From Panax quinquefolius (Eukaryota > Streptophyta > Magnoliopsida > Apiales > Araliaceae), in assembly GCA_020205615.1 (NCBI GenBank), contig CM035162.1, forward strand, positions 34,312,479 to 34,376,478: DNA of 64,000 bases, written 5' to 3'. The first letter of the stretch is position 1, and the number at the start of each line of letters is the position of its first letter. The position numbers and the translations under genes were made by a program. Under the pieces are notes generated by a model. It did not search any database, had not been told where the DNA came from, and worked only from the letters and a program-made list of their open reading frames with translations. Of this stretch, positions 37,736 through 48,789 are shown in pieces.

Positions 37736-38502
37736 CCGGATACTACCGGAAGTTCATCATCAGCCCCAGATCACACTCTGGGAGTAATAAATCTAAACTC
37801 GGAGATAACCCCGAGACATGCATATACAATACCGGAACACACACCGGAGAAGACCGATTAATCTCGGAGATAACCCCGACCCCGAGGTATCCAGTCTCAG
37901 TCCCAACCATGGGAATAGCCACCAACCTTGGTGATAGCCCCAAGGAATGCAATTTCGGCGAAAACCCCAGAAATGCTTGTTTCAAATACAACTAGCTTCA
38001 ATCTCGGCGCTCACAACGAGATACACTGCACCAACCCTAAGAATAACATCGGGATAACAGTACACCTCAAAGGTGACAATGAGGACCTTCAACAATTGTA
38101 GCGATCCAATCTCAAATAATTACGAGCAACGTCGCTGATCAAATTTCAATCCGCGATAACACCGGTGAGGGGCAACATTGTCATCTCGTCAACACGATGC
38201 CACATCACGCCTCTACGCAACAATGTCCCACAAGACTAACCAATCCCGAGTAACTATCAGGCGGTAACGGATGAAAGTTGAAGCTTGAAGACCGGAGGCA
38301 TCGTCCCATCTTCAATGACTTCATAAAACTCTAATCCCATGCCATCGCATAACTCTCTCACAACGGCGGGGTCCGAAATAGGTCCCAGATACCTCAAACG
38401 GATGCCTTGGATTGCACTTCGAAGTTTGAGTGGACATTATAGTGCTCGATTAGACGTGCTTGAGACAACCCGACCAAAAAACCCGGGCCACTCGGGTTAC
38501 CT
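37736..38502. other. Array of short hairpins with conserved loop
   Basis: Perfect or near-perfect stems of 4-9 bp recur every ~30-60 bp. Examples: CCCAGA/TCTGGG (37765-37782), CTCGG/CCGAG (37798-37815), CTCGG/CCGAG (37863-37886), TCCCA/TGGGA (37901-37914), CCTTGG/CCAAGG (37926-37945), GCAATTTCGG/CCAGAAATGC (37949-37975, one mismatch and one bulge), ATCTCG/CGAGAT (38001-38022), CCTCA/TGAGG (38065-38084), AACCCG/CGGGTT (38480-38497). Three loops are variants of one 8-mer: AGATAACC, TGATAGCC and CGAAAACC, each next to a GG/CC closing pair. Stem sequences differ while pairing is kept. Function is unknown. Confidence 0.6.
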
Positions 38503-38552
38503 CTAAGTACACACACATGGCTCACCAGTAGTACACCATGCGCTAAATTACC

Positions 38553-38560
38553 TATAAATA
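38553..38560 (+). promoter_or_regulatory. E5 TATA box
   Basis: TATAAATA followed by GAGAGCTTGG. It is the only such motif in E5 and lies between the hairpin array and the leader-like region, as in a U3/R boundary. Confidence 0.5.
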
Positions 38561-38865
38561 GAGAGCTTGGGCTGCCCATTTTGTAAGAGAAATAAGCGAG
38601 GAAGCCATGCCTAATTTGCTCTGCACTCACCCCATGCAGTGTACTTTCCCCTTTTAAACACATGTGAGCTCATATATAGCCCTTTTTGTACCTACAAAAG
38701 TCAAGTGTTTACCCACTCTAAAGATATAGAAGTCTTCTTTAGCGATCACCGTAAGCCTTCTCACACACTTTAGAGTCTTTCTTCATCTCTGCACACACCC
38801 TTCTACACGCTGAGAGTCGTATTGTTTGCTTTTGCCCTGACTTTCTGATCCGTGGTTTCATTTCA

Positions 38866-38869
<4 letters not shown>

Positions 38870-38948
<79 letters not shown>

Positions 38949-39104
38949 TGACTAACATTATCGAGTTATGCCTCGATTGAGCCTGAACTTTGTCCAGGAG
39001 CGTTTATTTGCTTTAATATATATATATATACACATTTATATATATTAATCGTATGTCGAACTTTGTTCGATGAGCCTGAACTTTGATGCGGAGCATTTAT
39101 TTGC

Positions 39105-39158
<54 letters not shown>

Positions 39159-39305
39159 TAATATATATTAATCTGTGTGTAACTTTGTTCGATGAGCCTG
39201 AACTTGATGCGGAGCGTTTACTCGCTTTTATATATATATATTTATATATATGAACTGTGGTCGACTGCATTCGATGAGCCCGAATTTTATATCCATGCGT
39301 TACAT

Positions 39306-39371
<66 letters not shown>

Positions 39372-39515
39372 TAGTCATTGTGGGACTACATTTCAATGAT
39401 CCTGGATTTTATATCCTAAGTGCGTTTACTCTCGCTTTTATATATATATTATATATATGAATCGTTGTCGAACTCGCTCATTGATGAGCACGAATTTTAT
39501 ATCCAATGCGTTTAC
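38870..39515. repeat. TA-interrupted tandem repeat, about 6 units
   Basis: A core with GATGAGCCTGAACTTTG and GCGGAGCGTTTACTCGC recurs near 38978, 39072, 39194, 39274, 39396 and 39484 (spacing 80-122 bp). The cores are separated by (AT)n runs of very different length, the longest being 38870-38938, 39108-39153 and 39311-39356. The later units read GAATTTTATATCC where the first three read GAACTTTG. Lengths of the AT runs in the assembly are unreliable. Confidence 0.75.
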
Positions 39516-40311
39516 TAGGGCTAGATCTACACTCCACCTTATTAAAATAATATAAAGGGCACTTTGGTCATTTTGTTTTTACTTTTAGTGGCTAACTTGT
39601 CAAATGCTCCAACCCTTAGGGTTTAGGGTTTGAACCCTTAGGGTTTTAAAAATAAATTTCTAGGATTTCCAATTTAAGTTTTCAAAATAGAAAATTAATA
39701 TTTCTAAATTATAATTAGGATTTGATAATTATATAATAATTTCCTAATCATAAATTAAGCTTGCCAATTAGGATTATTATTTCCTAATTAAATTTGCTAA
39801 TATAGCAATTAGGATCATAATTGGTCATTAGGGTTTATAACCCACTAATTAGGGTTTTACATAGAAAATAATCTTTCTAATTTAGAAATTAGGTTTCCTA
39901 ATTTAGATTAGGGTTTCCTAATTATTTATATCTTGAAAATTAGGATTAATGTTTCCTAATTAACATTAAAATTATTTATTTAAAAATTAGGTTTTTCCTA
40001 ATTATATATTAGGGTTTCTTAAAAATCGTTAGGGTTTTCTAACTGAAATTCAGGGTAAATATTATTAGGGTTCGTGACTGATATACTTTATCCGGTCAAC
40101 CCTTGACCCTTAACCACATATTGTACACACATATGACCATATGCACAGATACTCTTAACACTGTAAACCTTTACCAAAAGTTGTTAAATTCATAAAATTT
40201 ATTCTTAAAAATGTTAAATACATACACTTATTTTTTGTCTAGGTTTAATATTTAACCTTAATTAAATCTTTTAAGAGTTTAAATAAATGTCTAAATTTTT
40301 GGGTTATTACA
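39516..40311 (-). mobile_element. LARD-b 5' LTR, inner piece
   Basis: It resumes at ACTAGGGCTAGATCTAC, matching 22022 onward, and runs to TTATTACA. The joint with E5 falls in TTACT, shared by both partners. It contains the one-unit TTTAGGG-rich minisatellite (39612-39647). It differs from 22022-22854 by scattered substitutions, as expected for two LTRs of one old insertion. Confidence 0.87.
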
Positions 40312-40316
40312 CTTAC
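40312..40316. other. LARD-b target-site duplication, right
   Basis: CTTAC, identical to 19027-19031. It is followed by TGGGTTAGTTGAGCTC, which continues the F2 LTR interrupted on the left side. Confidence 0.88.
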
Positions 40317-40638
40317 TGGGTTAGTTGAGCTCACCCTTTTGCTTTCATTGTTTTCTTCAAGAAATGAGAACGTAGCTTGGACTAGTCGGGGAACGGAGTG
40401 ACGATCCAGATGATAGCATTAGTAGTCCTCACTATTCAATGAAATAGTGTGATAATAAATGTATTGAGGACTCCATTTGAGTTGAATACTGTCTAGAAGA
40501 CAATATTCGTATTAAAACTCTAAGTTTATGTTTTGTCGTATTTTACACGACAGTTGTATTATTAAGTTGTATTTGAATTTTGTACCTTGTATTTGGAGAC
40601 TCAAGATGGGTGATGTATACCTATTTTGGGCCGTCACA
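40317..40638 (+). mobile_element. F2-beta 5' LTR, right piece
   Basis: Matches F2 LTR sequence from the TGGGCTAGTTGAGCTCACCC block to the end, GGGCCGTCACA. A primer site and gag follow, which identifies it as a 5' LTR. Confidence 0.85.
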
Positions 40639-40640
40639 GT

Positions 40641-40652
40641 TGGTATCAAAGC
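40641..40652 (+). other. F2-beta primer-binding site
   Basis: TGGTATCAAAGC begins two bases after the LTR end and has one change from the initiator-Met-tRNA site TGGTATCAGAGC. LARD carries the same variant. Confidence 0.85.
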
Positions 40653-40825
40653 TTTGGGATATGATCCCTGGTTGAGATGTGAGACAAGAACTAGGAGGGG
40701 AGATACGGGGAATTCCTTCGCTAGTATGACTTACCTAAGTTTATTTGGTATTTATTTGGTCGGTCAGAGTATAGGGATAATATGTGACATGTTAATTAAC
40801 CCTTATTTTGTGACAGTATTTGAAA

Positions 40826-41120
40826 ATGGCATCCGAAAATGTTGAGATAAGCAATGAAGCACATGAGACCGTTGAGTCACCAACGATCAATACCCAGGAT
40901 AATGTCCATCAGGATGGCAATAATCCTCAGAAAAACAACAACGCTGACCAAATGATGAACAATGGAATGTTCAGAGGCTTTATGCAATTCATGCAACATC
41001 AGGCAAGAACGACTCCTGTTCAAAATGCAGGTGAAAACACTGCCAACTTTCGGACGGTCACCGCTAAACAGTTCAAGGAGCTGGGACCACTGGAGTTTAT
41101 TGGAGAGCCAAAACCACTTA
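40826..41120 (+). pseudogene. F2-beta gag N-terminus
   Basis: Open for ~98 codons from ATG 40826, chosen over ATG 40820 because it aligns with the F1 gag start (ASENVE versus STENVN). It has MFRGFMQFMQHQAR and AKQFKELGPLEF, with no stop at the position of the F1 TAG. The frame is cut by the LTR at 41121 and resumes at 43399. It carries the N-terminal, charged and Asn/Gln-rich part of gag. Confidence 0.85.
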
Positions 41121-43393
41121 TGTGACACCCCCAAAATTAGGTATACGTCACCCATCTTGGGTCGCCACTTACATGGTACATAAATTCAAACACAAACTTA
41201 ATTATACATCTGTCGTGTAACATACGACAATACATAAACTTAGAGAATATTGTCATTTAGACAATATCCATACTCAAGGAGTCCTCATTACATTTATTGT
41301 CACACTATTTAACATAATAGTGAGGACTACTAATGCTATCTTCTGGACCATCACTCTTTTCCCCGACTCGTCCCAAATTTATATTCTCATTTCTCAAGAG
41401 AAACGAAGGAAAGAAAGGGTGAGCTCAACTAGCCCAAAGAAGAAATATTCTAACTAAGATAATGCGAAATAAATTATCAATAGTCTTCAACAATGTTAAA
41501 CCGATAAAATACAATAGACAACCAGCTTTAACTGCGGTGAATACGCAATCCATTAAAAGAGTCAAGTAGAAAATAAAGTCTACTATCTTTTAGGTTTTAA
41601 AAGGTTTTCATCAATTTTATCACTAAGACTCGGTTTAATGAATAAACCACAATATCTAATCATCCCCGTACCACGGTCAAGGATTTTCATCAAATTATCA
41701 ATGGTCATGACTATACCGAATCACCCCGGTCATAATCATACCAAAAACTATCCATCACTTTGCATTACGAGCCAATCGAGGACTTTTGTCACATCATTTA
41801 TAACAAGCCATGATTATACTTAGAATGATCCTCGGTCATAATCATACTAAGTTCATCTATGCACGTAAGCCAAAGATAACATAATATAACATGAGAATGA
41901 TGACAATGATATAAGAATTCAATAAAACAAGTTCAAGAATTAATTTATCTAGGAATTATTAACGTCCAAATTGTCAACAAGATACTGTTTTGTAGAGTAA
42001 AATTCAAGAATGATCGGGAAGAATATTTCCATGAAAAGATCTTTGGATGAAACGCAAATATCAAGGATATTATACTAATTTCATGGAGTATAAAGTCAAA
42101 GTTTTAACCAACCGGGTATAATAAAGAATGAAATAACAAAAGAAATCACCATAAATGCGATGATCAAAGACAGCAGTTTATTCCAACAGAATAATAAATA
42201 ACGGAACTGTGTCCCAAGTAAAACGCATGCATGGGATGTTCCAACGGAATAATAAAGAATGGAATAATGTAAGAAGATCACCAAGTATAGGGGATTCACA
42301 GATACAAGTTATTCCAATGAGAATAAATAAGAATGGAATAATATAAGGATTTCACCAAGTATAGGGTACGCCATGATATATCGGAGTTATGTATAGGGTA
42401 TGCCACTTTTTACAAAGTTATTCCAACGAAATAATAATAATGAATGGAATAATGTTCTCTTCATGAATAAGAAAGAATAACACCCCTTTACGGTAGAAAC
42501 AAATAATATCTCTTACTAGTAAAAAGACACAGGGATATCAAAGTTGTGAAGTACCGTAATACTCTTCTTCTTTCTCTCTATAGATTTTCTCTCTATAGCT
42601 TCTCTCTATAATTTCTCTCTCTAGAGTTTCAAGGTGAATTAAATGAAAAATAATGAAGGAATGAGCTTATTTATAGGAAAATAGAATGCATAGTAATTAA
42701 TCCATGAACAGTCCGATTGATTTACTTTAATCGATGGTCCATATTTAAAGCAAAATCTTTTAAATAAAATATCATATATTCTATTTATATAAAAACATTT
42801 TACTATGCAAAATACTATGCAACACTATACAAAACACTATACAACACTATGCATAATAAAATATAATATATTCTATTTATGAATAACTTTAATAAAGTAT
42901 TACATTTTATATAAAAGATGTTTCGCTTTTATTACGTTAATAATACTGAATAAAACAAAACGTCATTATCGCTTATAATAATTCATATTATTAATCGGCA
43001 ATAATGGAATCAAACCGAGTGACTTCTCACATAAGCATCAATAATCAATACCGTAAGCTACTTATGCAACCACACGTACATCGCTTTTTTTACTAAGAGT
43101 AGTTCAACAAGATCAACGGTAAAACTTCCGCCGTTATTTCAATAAAATATTTTTGTCGCTTTTCTCGATCCGATAATAATTCTATCAGGTCCACCAATGA
43201 TTGAGTAGTTATATTTAATATTCCCCGCTAAACCTAATATTCTCACCAATCGAATATAATATAACCACTTGCATACTTTGAAAAATTTATAAATACTACC
43301 CACAACTATAATATTATCTCAAATTCACACCATAATATTAAAAATTATTTCGACAAAATTTAAATCTTTATTGATAAAATCTGGGGTCTCACA
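41121..43393 (-). mobile_element. F2 solo LTR (minus) in F2 gag, with ACTTA duplication
   Basis: A complete 2273-bp LTR in reverse: TGTGACACCC at the left, GGGGTCTCACA at the right. ACTTA at 41116-41120 and 43394-43398 is a perfect 5-bp target duplication. There is no internal sequence, so it is a solo LTR. It resembles the inverse of 12040-14534, with a shorter minisatellite (about 42110-42470), a TATA box on the minus strand (42668-42675) and the ACTATGCA array (about 42800-42855). Confidence 0.92.
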
Positions 43394-43398
43394 ACTTA

Positions 43399-43484
43399 AA
43401 GTGAAATGTGGATAAAGTAGATCACCAAGATATTTGATGTCTTGGGATGCTCTGTGAGCAAAAGGTTCCTTTTGCCACCATTAT
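43399..43484 (+). pseudogene. F2-beta gag, middle piece
   Basis: About 29 codons with ITKIFDVLGC, directly continuing 40826-41120 once the solo LTR and one ACTTA are ignored. It ends CCACCATTAT, where a minus F2-like LTR enters. The position equals the PFATF site in the F1 gag where another LTR is inserted. Confidence 0.85.
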
Positions 43485-45154
43485 TGTGATGCCCCCAAAA
43501 ATGTATACATCACTTATTCTCAGTCGCCAAATATACGTGATGTAATACAAATACAACTTAATTATACAACCGCTGCAAAAGTAAAATGCGACAAAACATA
43601 AGTCGTGAGTTTTAATACAAATATTGTCGCCAGAACAATATACAAAACTCAAATTCAATATTATTACATTTATTTTCCCACTTATTTCACCGAATAGTGA
43701 GGACTACTAATGCTATCATCTCGTCCCAAGACTGCTTCCTCCGATTAGTCCTCGCTACGTTCTCATTTCTGAAGAGAACAATGAAAGTAAAAGGGTGAGC
43801 TCAACTAGCCCAAGAGAAAATATTATGACTAAGATAATGCGAGAATATATTATCGTTAGCCTTCAACAGTGTTAAACTGATATAATATAACAACCATCAA
43901 GTTTAACTGCAGCGGAATAAGCAATCCATTAAAAGAGACAAGTAGAGAATAAAATATACTATCTTTTATGATTTAAAAGGTTTTTCTTATAATTACTATT
44001 CAGTAAATGGTTAAATTGATAAAAGTTAAAGTTAAGGGTGATATATGAAATTTTTTTCAAAATACGCAAATGGTTATAAAATATTCATTGTTGTCGGGGA
44101 ATATTCGTTTGGTCGTGGAGTATTCTTTCTGTCGGGGAATATTCGTACGACGGTGCAACCATTTATGGGCCCCATAACAGAATAACTGTCAGATGAAGAA
44201 AATGACAAATTTGAGTTTTTATAAATAACGACGTAATTGTTACCGTTAACACTGTTGGAATACTTGGTGGTTAAAATAAAGTAATACGCGTTGTTGCACA
44301 GTAGCACACGGTATTGCACAATATTTTTTTCAATTATTGATTCTTACGTGAGAAGGCACTACTCAATAATTGTTACAGTAATTAATGTTCAATATTTTAT
44401 TTTATTGAATCAATAATTGTCTAAGGTTGATATTTTATATTATTGTTGTTTCAATAATTGTCACACGCACAAATATCTCCATTATCGGATCAATAATTCA
44501 TATTATTTGAATAATATTATTAGATAGCATTATTGGCAATGTCTAGAAAGTTACATCGAGGAGAGGTTTGGTCACCTAATTGCGCACTCAAGAGGAGAAA
44601 TCCTTATCGAAAAGCCCCTCTTCTCTGGAACCGCACTGGTTGTCATTATTGTGATTCTCAGAATATATTATTTATGAACAATTAATTATTTATTTATATG
44701 ATAATAAAATATTTATTTGATGTGAATATAAATGATGGATTTATTTATGTGGTTATAAATGAAGGAATTAATGTTGAGGTGTTTTATCGGTATGTTGTTT
44801 GGATTGAGGTATTAAAAGATCAAACCTGTTGTTACTACGACTTTATTGTGTGAGTTATAATATTTAATCTGACCGTTGGATCGTTGTGATTTTAGGATAT
44901 GTTATACATATATAAGTTGAGTATATGTGCACAAGTTTTGAACCGTTAAAAATGAACGTATAATTTGTTATGAATTTTAAGAGGTGACTGATTCAGAAAT
45001 TAGGTTTATAAATGATTTTGGTGGAAAATTCTAGAAATGGGTGGGCCCCACTTTTGGTTGTTGGGGAAGATGGCTGATTTTTGGTGGGTGGAATAGTAGC
45101 AGGTAAAGCCATCAGGTAGTAGGTCAAGTCTATTTCGGCGTGCTAACATTTTCC

Positions 45155-45162
45155 TATAAATA
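45155..45162 (+). promoter_or_regulatory. F3 LTR TATA box
   Basis: TATAAATA followed by GAGGGCTAAGTTAGAATTGAAAATC-type sequence and a long CT tract (about 45208-45228). Same layout as in F1. Confidence 0.6.
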
Positions 45163-46544
45163 GAGGGCTAAGTTAGAATTGAAAATCACACCAGAATTCA
45201 TAAGTTTTCTCTCTTTCTCTCTCTATATTATCGAGCATATTTTGTGAGTATTTAGATACTTGGTGAGTTGCTATTCGTCAGTGCAAGTTTCCTTCAGCGC
45301 CATATCCGATATCCAGTCAGAAGTGCTGCTCTTTTAAGGTAAGAGATAGTAAGGGATTTTAAGGGTTGTTATGTTTTTCAGTTTCATAATTTTTCTGACC
45401 TTCAAAAATTCTGGAAAATTTGAAATGATAATTTGATGAGTTTTCTTGATTGTGTCCAAAAATGGTGATTTTTGGATGTATAGATTAAGAGTTGTGAATT
45501 TTATGAGAAAAGACTATTTTAAAAATAACTGCTTATAACTCCTTGTGGTTAACTCCAAAATTGATGAAATTTTTATTGGGAGTATATCTATATAATATCA
45601 GTGTACTATATGAATTTCGAAATTTTTAGATAAAAGTACAATTTGTGATAAATGTCTAAATATTCATTGGTTTTGGCCATATGAAAAATAGTAAATGAAT
45701 TTTAAAAATTCGGGAAAATATATATTTCATATGGGACTATATTCGCTAAATTCGAGAAAAAAATATTTTTAGGATCGATTTGGTATTTTTCATGAAAATG
45801 GACTAGTTATGAGTAAATGAATTAAGTATGTTATGTGAAGTAAGAAAATTAGAAAATAGGATTTTATGGCTTGAGAAGCCTATATGAGGTATATCTTGAT
45901 TTTTGATGAGGGTTTTGGTTATTTGGTGATTAAATCTTATGAGTTTGGCATTTTAAGATGATTAAATGCATTATTTAGTAAAGTGTAAATAATTAAAATA
46001 AATTGTTTATAAGTTTAAGAAATGTTATTTCAATATCATTATACCTAAATATTGGTATGAATTTTATTGTGGAATTTCTACCTTTTGTGATGGGTTTACT
46101 ATTCATGAGTTACTATTCACGAGTTACTATTCATGATTACTTATTCACGAGTTACTATTCATGGTTACTATTCACGAGTTACTATTCATGACAAAATTGG
46201 TTTCTTTTTCTAACCAAATTATAGTTGAGTTATGAATATTACTCTTGAGATTAAATCTATATGTTGATTATATTATTTTTATTATCATATATAACATTTT
46301 TATAACCCTAATGATGATATTAATTTCTCTTTGACTTGAGTGTAAAGATGGGTAGATTATTGGTATGATCATGACTATAGGTTCTCTTTGGCCAGTAGTG
46401 CAAAGTTGAATTGTTAACTGGTATGATCATGACAATTGAATTTATAATTGAATATCTTTAACTTAAGTGCAAAGGTGAAATGATCGACATGGTTATAATT
46501 ATTGTTTATATAAATTCTGAAATGATTATATATTTCTTTGAGAT

Positions 46545-46775
46545 ATTAATATATTTGGCCTGTAGTGAAAATATGAACTGTTGATGAATATATTTGGCCT
46601 GTAGTGCAAATATGAACTGTTGAGGAATATCTTTGACCAGTAGTGTAAAGATTAATTGTTGATGAATATCTTTGGCCCGTAGTGCAAAGATGACATGTTG
46701 TTGAATATCTTTGGCAAAGAAATGCAAAGATGAATCATTGACGAATATCTTTGGCCCGTAGTGCAAAGATGAATT
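46545..46775. repeat. Expanded ATCTTTGGCC array in F3 LTR
   Basis: Six units of about 37-40 bp, each with GAATAT(A/C)TTTGGCC and GTAGTGCAAAGATGAA. Ordinary F1 LTRs have three looser units at the homologous place. Confidence 0.75.
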
Positions 46776-48789
46776 TATTAGAATGATAATAGACTTTATG
46801 GTCTATTTGACTCTTCTAATGGATTGCTCGTTCAACTGCAACTATATGGTTGAAATTTTTATCATCTACCATATGTTACAAATCTACGATTTATTATTGA
46901 TGGAGGCTATTGATAATTTGATTATCTTTAGTCATGATATTCTTTCTTGAGCTAGTTGTGCTCACCCTTTTGTTTCACAATTCCTTTCGAGTAATAAGAG
47001 TGTAAATTTGGGTTGAACAGGGGTAGCAATGAATAGAGCGGTGGTCATCATTTAGTAGTTATATTTGTTGAATCAAATAGGGTGAAAGCGAACCCAACGT
47101 TGGAAAGGTGTTTTGCCACTATCATACAAGATGTCTAATGACATACAACCTCGTGTCATCATAAGACAGGGATGTGTTCATCCACTTGCTGAGTATATCT
47201 ACGAGCACTACTTATATAATCTTGGTGTTTGGTTGAAGTATAACTCTCAATTAGAGACAATGGAGATAATGATATGTCAAGAAAAGACTCACCATTGGAA
47301 AGAATATGATAGTAATCTTCTCATTTTTCTTTAAGGGTCTATTAGATCAACCAAGGATAATTCTCGTGGCCATATGATATCTATTATAACCTGAGACGCA
47401 CGGCCTCCCATGTACGAAGGTTTCCTTGAGCACTTCCTAGAGATTTTAATTTCTAAAACAGTTTTTGACTATACCTTTATGTAAGGTGTCATTGTGACAT
47501 GCTATCCAAGGTTGGGATGAGAGTCACAGTTGGTATATATTTGTATCCAAACTCACAGCATATGTGTTGTTGTATTTTGCACGATAATTGTTGTAATAAA
47601 GTTGTATTTATTTTCTGTACCATGTATTTGGCGACTCAGAATAGGTTGGATGGAATGGACCTATTTTGGGGTTGTCACAAAATCACCCCTGCACTACGAC
47701 CAAGGATATTCTTTAGTATCACGACCACAATTATCCATGCACTACGGGCCAAGAATATTTGTGTATTCATTAATGGTCATGATCATGCCAATAAGCGTGC
47801 CCATCAATGCACTCACGCCACCGATGAGGACTTTTACCACATCATTTGTAACATTACGGTCATGATTACACCGAATAATCCACAGTCATAATCATACCAA
47901 GTCCATTTATGCACTACAAGCCACAGATGACTTTCAAAAAAATATAAACATGAGGATGATGACAATGATATAAGAATTCAATAAAACAAGTTCAAGAATT
48001 AATTTATACAGGAACTAATAATGTACAAATTGTCAACATGATACTTCTTTGTAGATTAAAATTCAAGAATGCTCAGAAAAATATTTCCATGAAAAGATAC
48101 TGGATGAAGCGCAAATATCAAGGATATTCCACTAATTTCATGGAGTATAGAAGTCAAAACTTTAACCAACTGAGTATAACAAGGAATGGAATAACAAAAG
48201 AAATCATTAGGCATGCGATAGACCCTTACGCAGGTGAGTTATTCCAATGTATAATAAATAACGGAATCGGTCCCAAGGCGTAAACGCATGCACAAGATAT
48301 TCCAAATGAATAATAAAGACTTTAATCGGTCCGTCAGTAAAATGCACGTGACAGGATATTCCAACAGAATAATAAAGACGCGAAACCCGTCCAGGCGTAG
48401 AACGCATGACGTGGATGTTCCAACAGAATGATAAATAATGGAACCAGATCCGGCGTAAACGCACTGACAGGATATTCCAATAGAATGATAGAGAATGGAA
48501 TAACAGAAGAATTTCACCAAGTATAGGGTAGCCTTGCAGATCTGAGTTATTCCAATAGAATAATAAAGAATGGAATAACAGAAGTTCTCTTCATGGATAA
48601 GAAAGAAATAATACTCCCTACGAGTACAATAAATAATATTCCCTACCTTGGAAAAAACTGGATACTGAAATAGTGAGGTAGCAGACTTCTCTTCTTCTTT
48701 CTCTCTATAATTTCTCTCTATAATAATCGCTCTAAAGCTTTTGTGAATTGGTGAGAAATGAAGGAAGAATGAGCTTCTATTTATAGAAA

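Larger units (their letters stand above)
37638..39515 (+). mobile_element. E5, unclassified LTR-like fragment with hairpin array and TA-rich satellite
   Basis: About 1.9 kb with higher GC than its surroundings and no likeness to F1, F2, F3 or LARD. It starts TGTAGACACTCGAAATTTT, a plausible LTR start. It has TATAAATA at 38553-38560 and a leader-like stretch with TCTTCTTTAG and CACACTT motifs, all fitting a U3-R-U5 order on the plus strand. From 37741 to ~38500 it holds many short hairpins (see separate entry). From 38870 it consists of (AT)n runs alternating with a ~35-bp core. It ends at 39515 in LARD sequence without a CA end, so its 3' part is lost. The open frame made of Tyr-Ile repeats at 39192-39374 is a microsatellite artefact. 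The family is unknown to me. Confidence 0.55.
19032..40311 (-). mobile_element. LARD-b, complete but interrupted non-coding LTR element
   Basis: A minus-strand element bounded by TGTAGCGCCCCC at 19032, TTATTACA at 40311 and CTTAC duplications outside. It consists of a 3' LTR (19032-22854), a non-coding interior (22855-24655) and a 5' LTR in two pieces (24656-26441 and 39516-40311). About 13 kb of F1 and E5 sequence lies between the two LTR pieces, and ~960 bp of LTR is missing there. It has no coding capacity, a Met-tRNA primer site and a polypurine tract, so it fits the large-retrotransposon-derivative class. Confidence 0.85.
44000..47679 (+). mobile_element. F3 LTR (plus), probably solo
   Basis: An F1-related LTR running from ~44000 to GGGGTTGTCACA (47679). 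The left end is diverged, and no TGTAAGACCCC start is visible, so the boundary is approximate. From ~44700 to 45150 it differs from F1 and matches the minus LTR around 58560-59000. It has TATAAATA at 45155-45162, a CT-rich leader, a TTACTATTCACGAG array (46095-46190) and six ATCTTTGGCC units (46545-46775), the largest such array here. No primer site or gag follows; minus F2-like LTR sequence resumes at 47680. Confidence 0.72.

Noticed and set aside
37736..38502. Hairpin array as integron attC sites or a tRNA cluster
   Set aside because: No integron core-site consensus, no integrase beside it, and no cloverleaf or tRNA box A/B motifs in the units.
39192..39374. Frame of Tyr-Ile repeats
   Set aside because: Pure (TA)n translation.
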